This document shows positions 6,250 to 11,790 of a stretch of 11,790 nt of DNA, piece by piece. Both the position numbers and the translations under genes were made by a program. This DNA is from an uncultured Clostridium sp. GTDB taxonomy: Bacteria; Bacillota; Clostridia; Clostridiales; Clostridiaceae. The first letter of the stretch is position 1; the number at the start of each line of letters is the position of its first letter. Under the pieces are notes generated by a model that saw nothing but the letters and a program-made list of their open reading frames with translations, was not told the DNA's origin and did no database searches. Where the stretch lies: the NCBI GenBank assembly GCA_946575275.1, contig CAMNZV010000027.1, forward strand, positions 1 to 11,790, given 5' to 3'.

Positions 6250-7010
6250 TATATTATTATTCCACCATCTACAGATAGAATTTCTCCTGTTATATATGTA
6301 GCCATATCTGATGCTAAAAATAAAAATGCATTAGCAATATCTTCAGATTCTCCAAGTCTTCCTATAGGAACTGTTCCCTCCATAGCCTTAATCATATTTT
6401 GATCAAGAACTGCTACCATATCTGTTTTTATTATACCAGGTGCTACTGCATTTACTCTTATTCCATCCTTTCCAAGTTCCCTTGCCAAAGATTTAGTTAG
6501 CCCATTAACTGCAAATTTTGATGTAGGATATCCTGAACCTGTTGTTTGACCATATAAACTAACAACAGAACTAGTATTTATAATTACACCTGACTTTTCT
6601 TTTCTCATAACTTCTGCTACAACCTTTGATGTATTAAATACTCCCTGTACATTTATATCAAGTATATTTTTGAAATTTTCTGCTTCTTGGTCGTATATGG
6701 ACTTAGCATCACTAATACCAGCATTATTTATTAATACATCAATTTTTCCCCACTTACTTATGATTTCGTTTACACTTTCTTTAATTTCTGTAATATTCGT
6801 TAAATTAGGATAAAAGCCTAAAACCTGATAATTATTATTTACCTCTAATATGCTTTTTAATGCAGTATCTACTGTTTCCTTCCTTGAACCAAACAAAGCT
6901 ACCTTTGCACCTTTGTCTAAAAATGCCTTAACTGTAGCATATCCAATTCCTCTTGTACCTCCAGTTACTATTACAACTTTATCTTTAATACTTTTTTCAA
7001 TGATATCCAT
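6249..7010 (-). CDS. Short-chain dehydrogenase/reductase, FabG-like
   Basis: The 253-residue protein is a classical SDR. It has the cofactor motif TGGTRGIG (16-23), NNAG (95-98), catalytic Asn N120 (ILDIN), S148, and Y161-x-x-x-K165 (YPTSK), so the Asn-Ser-Tyr-Lys tetrad is complete, with the usual 13-residue Ser-Tyr spacing. The PG motif (191-192) and the C-terminal VDGG (247-250) are present. GSR at 41-43, after the second strand, is typical of NADP(H)-preferring members. The closest general type is 3-oxoacyl-ACP reductase FabG, but no fatty-acid genes surround it, so another carbonyl or alcohol substrate is equally likely. The ATG at 7010 has GGGAGGG six bases upstream. It follows the flavoprotein gene by 97 nt in the same direction, probably from its own promoter, and converges with the amylase. 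Confidence 0.9.
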   Translation of the reverse strand: MDIIEKSIKDKVVIVTGGTRGIGYATVKAFLDKGAKVALFGSRKETVDTALKSILEVNNNYQVLGFYPNLTNITEIKESVNEIISKWGKIDVLINNAGISDAKSIYDQEAENFKNILDINVQGVFNTSKVVAEVMRKEKSGVIINTSSVVSLYGQTTGSGYPTSKFAVNGLTKSLARELGKDGIRVNAVAPGIIKTDMVAVLDQNMIKAMEGTVPIGRLGESEDIANAFLFLASDMATYITGEILSVDGGIII

Positions 7011-7052
7011 AAATATCCCTCCCTGTTTATTTATATCTTAAGTTTAACATAC

Positions 7053-7081
7053 TTTTTAGATTTTTCAAAATATTATGACAA
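7053..7081 (-). promoter_or_regulatory. Possible promoter for the SDR gene
   Basis: On the minus strand TTGTCA (7081-7076), 17 bases, TAAAAA (7058-7053) would start transcription about 35 bases before the SDR ATG. The -35 is good, the -10 is weak. Readthrough from the upstream flavoprotein gene is also possible because no clear terminator separates them. Confidence 0.33.
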
Positions 7082-7107
7082 TTATTATTTTGCAATAGAT
7101 AATCCAC

Positions 7108-7962
7108 CTAAAGCTTGCTTATATAGGCAATTGCTGATAGTGCTGCAATATTTCCTTCTCCTGCTGCCTTTATGTATTGATAAGGAGTACCAATACAATC
7201 ACCAGCTGCAAAGCATCCCTTAAGGTTAGTTTCCATACGCCTATTTACTGCAATATGTCCATCCATCTCTGCTAATCCTGGAACAAGCAGTCCTGGAGCT
7301 ATTGCATCTCTTAATAAAAATACTCCATCTGTTTTTATTTCTCCATTTATTAATTTTACTTTTTCTACTAATTTATCTCCTATTATTTCAATTGGTTTAT
7401 CATTAATTAGTTCTATATTGCCATTTATACTTTTAACTTCTTTGTACAATGGTACATAATAAACCTTTGATGCTAATTCTGATACATAATTTGCCTCATG
7501 TTCACCTTCCTCATTTGAAGAAACTATTACAACAGTTTTATCTCTATACAAAGGTGCATCGCAAGTTGCACAATATCCAACTCCCCTGCCAAGAAACTCT
7601 AATTCACCAAGTAAGGGTTTTGAAAATTCAACTCCTGTTGCAAGGATTATAGTTTTTGCTTCGTAAACCTTAGTATTTACCATAAGTGTATAATAATCAC
7701 CCATAGCATATATGTTATTAACCCTTTCCTCTGTTATTTCAATTTCCATCCTTTTTATATGATTTTCAAAAGACTCCTTTAGTTCCATTCCCGTAATTCC
7801 ATAGAATCCCAAATAATTGTTTATCTTCTGTGCTTTTACTATCTTATTACTAAGATTTTTATTCCCAAATATAATAAATGACTTATTTCTTATTTTTGCA
7901 TTTAATGCTGCAGATAATCCTGCAGGTCCACTACCTATAATTGCTATATCGTATATTTCCAA
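7108..7962 (-). CDS. Thioredoxin reductase-like flavoprotein, probable ferredoxin-dependent type (FFTR)
   Basis: The 284-residue protein has the two-domain thioredoxin reductase architecture: FAD motif GSGPAG (10-15), ILATG (106-110), redox centre CATC (131-134), and C-terminal FAD motif FAAGD (251-255) followed by YIKAAGEG (263-270). It is about 25-35 residues shorter than NADPH-dependent enzymes. The NADPH site is gone: where they have GGGxxA there is VVIVSSNEEG (144-153), and the HRRxxxR 2'-phosphate motif is replaced by YYVPLYKEV (168-176). Loss of both with CATC retained is the hallmark of the clostridial FFTR family, which takes electrons from ferredoxin to reduce thioredoxin. The start is TTG at 7962, eight bases after AGGAG; the nearby ATG at 7970 is out of frame. 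It begins 17 nt after the last subtilase stop, so it should share that transcript. Electron donor and target are inferred. Confidence 0.87.
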   Translation of the reverse strand: MEIYDIAIIGSGPAGLSAALNAKIRNKSFIIFGNKNLSNKIVKAQKINNYLGFYGITGMELKESFENHIKRMEIEITEERVNNIYAMGDYYTLMVNTKVYEAKTIILATGVEFSKPLLGELEFLGRGVGYCATCDAPLYRDKTVVIVSSNEEGEHEANYVSELASKVYYVPLYKEVKSINGNIELINDKPIEIIGDKLVEKVKLINGEIKTDGVFLLRDAIAPGLLVPGLAEMDGHIAVNRRMETNLKGCFAAGDCIGTPYQYIKAAGEGNIAALSAIAYISKL

Positions 7963-7979
7963 ATAATCATCTCCTAAAT

Positions 7980-9734
7980 TTATAGTATATCCTCACTGTA
8001 AGATATATTATAGAATATTTTATAAAAATCTATTATTCCATATCCCAACTGTGGATTAGGATATTTATCAGCCTGTCTTTGAGTGGTTCCTCTTTGAAGA
8101 AAGGTTCTAATACTTTGAGAATAAAGTGTAGGATAGTTACCTTTTATAACAGCCCATTCAAATAACAAAATACAAGCTCCAGCCCCAATTGCTGCTGATA
8201 AACTAGTTCCATTAATTATATCAGTTTTGTTATTTAATCCTACAGTTTTAGTATTAACACCTCCTGCTGCAAAATCAATTTTGCTAAGATATTCATTTCT
8301 AAAGGATACTCCTGAATATGGAAGGATGTTATTATTATTTTGATTGTAGGCTGCTACTGTAATTATATAATCCGAATCCCCTGGAATTGTAACTGTTCCA
8401 TAAGGATCACTTGGGGTAAACCTAGTATTTTTACCGATTAACGCCTTTTGTTGAAGCCATATATTATATTCTGCAACATATCCAAGTTTTAGTTTTAATA
8501 ATATTCTCCAAATCCCAGGTTCTACATCAAATAAATAAACTCTAATTAACTGTTCTCCTGAATATTGATCCGCCAAATAATAATATATCTTTACTGTGGT
8601 TGTTTCAAAAACATAAGTATAATTAGTTTTACTATTTAGGGCTGCAGATGCCATACCTGAATCCTGCCCTGAAGGGGATATTAAATTCATTTCTACAATA
8701 CCTGGTATTGTAACCCATACTTCAAAGAAAAGATGTTTTTGACCTTCTGCAACTATTAACTCTACTAATTCTTCACCATCTTCACTAATAATTCTACCAT
8801 ATACATGACCATCTGCAATTCCTTCATTTCCAGAACCAGTAACTACAACTATACCTAGTTTGCTGGACATTATTTCAATAAATTCATTTAATATATTATT
8901 CACTTTATGATTCCCATTATTTGTTCCTAGGGGAAATAATACAACAACAGGGCTATTATCAATCATCTTTTCTCTATTAATGAATTCCAAGGCTGCAACT
9001 ATACTTGTTAAATTATATACAGGATTATTAATATTTCCATTAGCTTTATAAAAAATATCCTCAATTAATTTAACAATTATAAATTCACATTCAGGTGCTA
9101 TACCTTTAATTTCAGGATTTTTCCCAAAGGCTCCAACTATTCCTGCCATGTTAGTTCCATGTCCATTTTCATCCCTAATTGCTACTATATCATAAGGATT
9201 TTCACCCACTTCATAAGCATCAATTGCCATATTTATATCGTATTTATTATATATTGTTCCAAAAGGAGCATCACTATTGTTTTTATTAACTAAATCTGTT
9301 TGATCCCATATCTTTTTTATTCTTGTTTTCCCAAGTAAATCCCTAAATTCATTATTTAAATAATCTATTCCTGTATCAATTATTGCAACTGCAACACCCT
9401 TCCCCGTTAAGTTAAGAGGGGTATTAGTTTGAAGAAAGCTAACATTTGCAGCCTCAATTGCAGATATTTCTTGAAGTGTATACAACTCATAAGAAACTAC
9501 AAACACTACATTAAAATCAATACCCTTTTCAATAGCCTTATTATTTATCATATTGTATATGTTACCTGTGTCTCCTATGTCAGTAAACTTTTTAAGCTTA
9601 ACTGATACAATTCCATACTCCCTATCAATGATAAATATAGCCATATTTTCATCATTTAATTCGTTAGCATATTTGCCCCTATATTGAAATAAATAATGTG
9701 CAAAATCTTTACTATTATATATATAATTATTCAT
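7980..9734 (-). CDS. Csp-like subtilisin-family serine protease (S8), third of tandem set
   Basis: This 584-residue subtilase has the Csp architecture: a prodomain (about 1-88), a peptidase domain, and a beta-rich jellyroll-like insert (about 308-455) between the His and Ser blocks. The triad is intact: D120 (AIIDTG), H192 (NGHGTNMAG), S511 (NGTSLSAA), with oxyanion N303 (GSGNEG). YTLQ (85-88) before the catalytic domain is a candidate self-cleavage site. There is no signal peptide, as expected for Csp proteins made in the forespore. In Clostridium perfringens CspA/B/C activate pro-SleC, a cortex hydrolase, during germination. The ATG at 9734 has AAAGGAG eight bases upstream; the gene starts 13 nt after the preceding stop. 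It ends at SYSEDIL and lacks the RIPKE-type tail of its neighbours. Which Csp it matches cannot be decided here. Confidence 0.9.
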   Translation of the reverse strand: MNNYIYNSKDFAHYLFQYRGKYANELNDENMAIFIIDREYGIVSVKLKKFTDIGDTGNIYNMINNKAIEKGIDFNVVFVVSYELYTLQEISAIEAANVSFLQTNTPLNLTGKGVAVAIIDTGIDYLNNEFRDLLGKTRIKKIWDQTDLVNKNNSDAPFGTIYNKYDINMAIDAYEVGENPYDIVAIRDENGHGTNMAGIVGAFGKNPEIKGIAPECEFIIVKLIEDIFYKANGNINNPVYNLTSIVAALEFINREKMIDNSPVVVLFPLGTNNGNHKVNNILNEFIEIMSSKLGIVVVTGSGNEGIADGHVYGRIISEDGEELVELIVAEGQKHLFFEVWVTIPGIVEMNLISPSGQDSGMASAALNSKTNYTYVFETTTVKIYYYLADQYSGEQLIRVYLFDVEPGIWRILLKLKLGYVAEYNIWLQQKALIGKNTRFTPSDPYGTVTIPGDSDYIITVAAYNQNNNNILPYSGVSFRNEYLSKIDFAAGGVNTKTVGLNNKTDIINGTSLSAAIGAGACILLFEWAVIKGNYPTLYSQSIRTFLQRGTTQRQADKYPNPQLGYGIIDFYKIFYNISYSEDIL

Positions 9735-9747
9735 ATTAATTTCTCCT

Positions 9748-11520
9748 TTAAATTTCTTTAGGAATTCTTATAAATAATCTTCCTTTATGATATTCTCTAT
9801 AATTACCACCTACTATATTAAATATATTTGCCAAATCTAATTTTCCATATCCTATTTCCACGTTAGGGTATATCATGCCTATATCCCTTTTTGCTCCATA
9901 TATTATCAAACTTCTTACCTTACTTGAATTCATATTTTTATCATTGCCCTTTACTATACCCCATTGCAATATAATTGCACATACCCCTGCCACAATTGCA
10001 GTAGCTGCAGAGCTTCCACTTGCCCTTATTAACTCTCCAGAATTTTTTATTGTTAATATATCTATTCCTTCTGTTGCAATATCTGGATTAATTAGGTTGT
10101 TTGTATTAAATCCCTTACCTGATTCTGCAACTGATGTATCATTCTTACCATTAAAATAGGACACAGTTATAACATTTCTTGCTGTGGATGGAATTGTTAA
10201 GGTTGTTTCAAATGTAGATTCTGAAAACTTAGTTCCCTCAGGTAATAGGGATTTGTCCCTAAGCCAAACATCAAATCTACCATTTGTAATATATTCCCCT
10301 CGCAAACTAAATCTCCATATACCTGGTTTAATATCATAAAAGAACAATTCAAAAGTTTGATGACCTGTATAGCTTTCTGGATCATGACATATTACCTCTA
10401 CCGTTGTTTCTAGTAAAAAGAACTTTTTTGTTTGAATAGAAAATATTTTAGGCTTAAAGTATCCTGTTTCTTCTCCTGTAGGTGCAACAATATTAAGTGA
10501 CATTCTATTGGGTTTTTGTATCCATATATGAAATATAAACCTTTTAATCTCTCTAGGTATAACAAGCTCTACATCCTCTATATCATTTACATTTTTAATA
10601 AATCTAGTTACATGAATATCATCATTTCCTGCATTTCCAGTACCTGCCACATTTACTATTCCACCTCTAATTCCAACAAAGGATATATATCTAGGGGTAA
10701 TATTATTACCATCATGACTTCCATCATTTGTTCCAACGCCAAAATATATAACCATAGGTTTATTTAACGTTTTTGCCGTTTTCCTTAAAAATTCTACTGC
10801 TGATAAAACCTCTGTTCCGTTATATGCAGGCACAATAGGTAAATTATTAAGCCTTAGATCCTCAATATAACTAGGTGATGGAAGTAACTTTACTACAACA
10901 AAATCACAATTTTTTGCAACTCCCTCTATATCATTATTATATCCTCTTGCACCAATAATTGATGCCATACTTGTTCCATGCCCTATTTCATCCTTAGTTG
11001 GCACTATTACATAAGGGTCTCGCCCCTCATTATGTTCCTTAATTGCCCTATTTATTTCTTCATTATTATAGGTAGCTCCTATATATATATTTTCTCTTTC
11101 CTCTGACTCTCCCTTTGAATTTGCTGTTTGATCCCATATAGCTTGAACCCTTGAAGTTCCATCCTCCCGTGTAAATTCCTTCTCTAAATAGTTAATTCCA
11201 GAGTCAATCATTCCAATTAGAACTCCACTGCCGTCTAATCCCATATAAGGATTTATCTTTACTTGATTAATACTGTCTACATTAGAGGGACTAGTATCTT
11301 GTAAAACATAAATAGTTCTAACTTCTAAAAACTTTATACTTTTCACATCCTCAAGTAATTTACCTACCATACCATTCTTAACAGAAACAACAGCTAAGGT
11401 ATCTGTAATTATATTTCCACAGGCATAGTTAACTTTTTCTATCTGTCCCATAAAGTCACCACTATATTCAACTACATATCCCGGTGAATCATTATCTAAA
11501 TAATCACAGCTTTTCACCAC
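9748..11520 (-). CDS. Csp-like subtilisin-family serine protease (S8), second of tandem set
   Basis: The 590-residue protein has the same layout as the following gene: prodomain (1-74), D106 (GMIDSG), H181 (IGHGTSMAS), oxyanion N296 (GTGNAG) and S504 (GSSAATA), with a jellyroll-like insert at about 305-450 containing PGIWR (399-403). The usual Thr before Ser is Ser, and the Pro common in GTSMAxP is absent, but the triad is complete, so it is not a pseudoprotease of the Clostridioides difficile CspC/CspA kind. YVLQ (71-74) parallels YTLQ in its neighbour. No signal peptide. The likely start is one of two adjacent GTG codons at 11520-11515, with AAGGGG about seven bases upstream. The C-terminal tail GGNYREY...RLFIRIPKEI is nearly identical to that of the partial upstream paralogue. 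A germination protease role is inferred from the family. Confidence 0.9.
   Translation of the reverse strand: MVKSCDYLDNDSPGYVVEYSGDFMGQIEKVNYACGNIITDTLAVVSVKNGMVGKLLEDVKSIKFLEVRTIYVLQDTSPSNVDSINQVKINPYMGLDGSGVLIGMIDSGINYLEKEFTREDGTSRVQAIWDQTANSKGESEERENIYIGATYNNEEINRAIKEHNEGRDPYVIVPTKDEIGHGTSMASIIGARGYNNDIEGVAKNCDFVVVKLLPSPSYIEDLRLNNLPIVPAYNGTEVLSAVEFLRKTAKTLNKPMVIYFGVGTNDGSHDGNNITPRYISFVGIRGGIVNVAGTGNAGNDDIHVTRFIKNVNDIEDVELVIPREIKRFIFHIWIQKPNRMSLNIVAPTGEETGYFKPKIFSIQTKKFFLLETTVEVICHDPESYTGHQTFELFFYDIKPGIWRFSLRGEYITNGRFDVWLRDKSLLPEGTKFSESTFETTLTIPSTARNVITVSYFNGKNDTSVAESGKGFNTNNLINPDIATEGIDILTIKNSGELIRASGSSAATAIVAGVCAIILQWGIVKGNDKNMNSSKVRSLIIYGAKRDIGMIYPNVEIGYGKLDLANIFNIVGGNYREYHKGRLFIRIPKEI
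9761..9823. repeat. Paralogous repeat, copy 1 (end of second subtilase gene)
   Basis: This 63-bp stretch aligns without gaps to 11591-11653 with 57 of 63 identical bases. It encodes the C-terminal GGNYREY-to-RIP tail. Outside it the two genes diverge much more, so the tail is the best-conserved part visible. Confidence 0.8.
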
Positions 11521-11580
11521 ATATAAGCCCCTTATATAAAAATGTTATATAATTAATACTTATGATATTAACACTTCATT

Positions 11581-11790
11581 TTATTCCCTTGGAATTCTTA
11601 TAAATAATTTTCCTTTGTTATATTCTCTATAATTTCCACCTGCTATGTTAAATGAATTAAGCAGGTCTAACTTTCCATATCCAAAAGCATTATTACGGTA
11701 GGTTATCCCACTATATCTTTTGGCTCCAAGTATTATCATACTTTTTACCTTATAAGAATTGATCGTTTTGTTATTACCTTTACCTTTCCC
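11581..11790 (-). CDS. Csp-like subtilisin-family serine protease, first of tandem set (C-terminal 69 residues only)
   Basis: An open frame enters from the right edge and stops at TAA 11581-11583. Its 69 residues match the end of the next gene: KVKSMIILGAKR against KVRSLIIYGAKR, FGYGKLDLLNSFNIAGG against IGYGKLDLANIFNIVGG, then NYREYNKGKLFIRIPRE. These cover the last helices of the subtilase domain plus the shared tail, so this is the end of a third tandem Csp-like protease, upstream in transcription. The catalytic residues lie outside the window, so activity cannot be judged. It is separated from the next gene by 60 AT-rich bases in which I see neither a terminator nor a match to the sigma-G -10 pattern (CATnnTA); a promoter serving the whole set is expected beyond the window. 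Confidence 0.9.
   Translation of the reverse strand, partial: GKGKGNNKTINSYKVKSMIILGAKRYSGITYRNNAFGYGKLDLLNSFNIAGGNYREYNKGKLFIRIPRE
11591..11653. repeat. Paralogous repeat, copy 2 (end of first subtilase gene)
   Basis: Partner of 9761-9823 (57 of 63 bases identical), encoding the same tail in the partial upstream paralogue. It reflects tandem duplication and perhaps later gene conversion. Confidence 0.8.

Noticed and set aside
7066..7092. Imperfect 10-bp inverted repeat after the flavoprotein gene, considered as a terminator
   Set aside because: The stem is almost all A-T with one mismatch and no T-run follows on either strand.
6850..7652. Plus-strand open frames at 6850-7041 and 7449-7652
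   Set aside because: They are antisense to the SDR and flavoprotein genes and have no translation signals or recognisable features.
7968..7970. ATG as start of the flavoprotein gene
   Set aside because: It is out of frame with the conserved protein; TTG at 7962 is in frame with AGGAG at a suitable distance.
9875..10767. Open frames opposite or out of frame with the second subtilase (9875-10159, 10516-10767, 10197-10385)
   Set aside because: They fall inside a clear protease gene, lack start signals and have no family features.
11521..11580. Forespore (sigma-G) promoter before the second subtilase
   Set aside because: CATAAGTA is present but does not fit the CATnnTA -10 pattern, and no GnATR -35 stands at the right distance.
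1..11790. CRISPR array, insertion sequence, prophage or integrative element, tRNA or rRNA
   Set aside because: No regularly spaced repeats, transposase or integrase motifs, terminal repeats or structural RNA signatures were seen on either strand.

Overview
This 11.8 kb window is AT-rich (roughly 30% G+C by eye), tightly packed and strongly biased to one strand. A/T-ending codons, AGGAG/GGTG ribosome binding sites, tandem Csp-type subtilases and a clostridial-type thioredoxin reductase all point to a spore-forming anaerobe of Clostridium sensu stricto. The species cannot be decided from sequence alone. It reads as ordinary chromosome: I see no transposase, integrase, CRISPR array, tRNA or rRNA.

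Layout, left to right. (1) 1-410, minus: a small helical protein of probable DUF6483 type, cut at the window edge at or one codon before its stop. (2) 1790 to 494, minus: a two-gene unit of a GNAT acetyltransferase and a membrane-anchored YdcF/DUF218 protein. (3) 3207 to 1889, minus: a signalling pair, a receiver domain fused to a CheX-like phosphatase domain and a free-standing CheX. The two genes overlap by 19 nt. A promoter with a palindrome in its spacer lies upstream and a strong terminator downstream. (4) 4239 to 3312, minus: a putative PD-(D/E)XK-fold protein of unknown role and a 62-residue partner, apparently starting from a nearly leaderless transcript. (5) 4454-6229, plus: the only plus-strand gene, an AmyE-like GH13 alpha-amylase with a C-terminal CBM26 module. 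It has no signal peptide, starts at TTG, and has a good promoter, an inverted repeat and a cre-like site upstream. (6) 7010 to 6249, minus: a FabG-like short-chain dehydrogenase that converges on the amylase and shares a bidirectional terminator with it. (7) 11790 to 7108, minus: the end of one Csp-like subtilase, two complete Csp-like subtilases and a thioredoxin-reductase-like flavoprotein.

Region 7 is the most interesting. Csp proteases are known in Clostridium for activating the spore cortex hydrolase SleC during germination, and csp genes are classically found next to sleC. Here the three tandem subtilases are followed, 17 nt after the last stop, by a flavoprotein that keeps the thioredoxin-reductase CATC centre and FAD motifs but has lost both NADPH-binding signatures. 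That is the pattern of the ferredoxin-dependent flavin thioredoxin reductases (FFTR). Both complete subtilases keep the Asp/His/Ser triad and share a Y-x-L-Q motif before the catalytic domain that could be the autoprocessing site. A link between the proteases and the reductase is inference from operon structure only.

The other observations worth following are the apparently cytoplasmic, starch-binding amylase (possible granulose turnover), the CheY-CheX/CheX pair without an attached kinase or chemoreceptor, and the leaderless nuclease-fold gene with its small partner.
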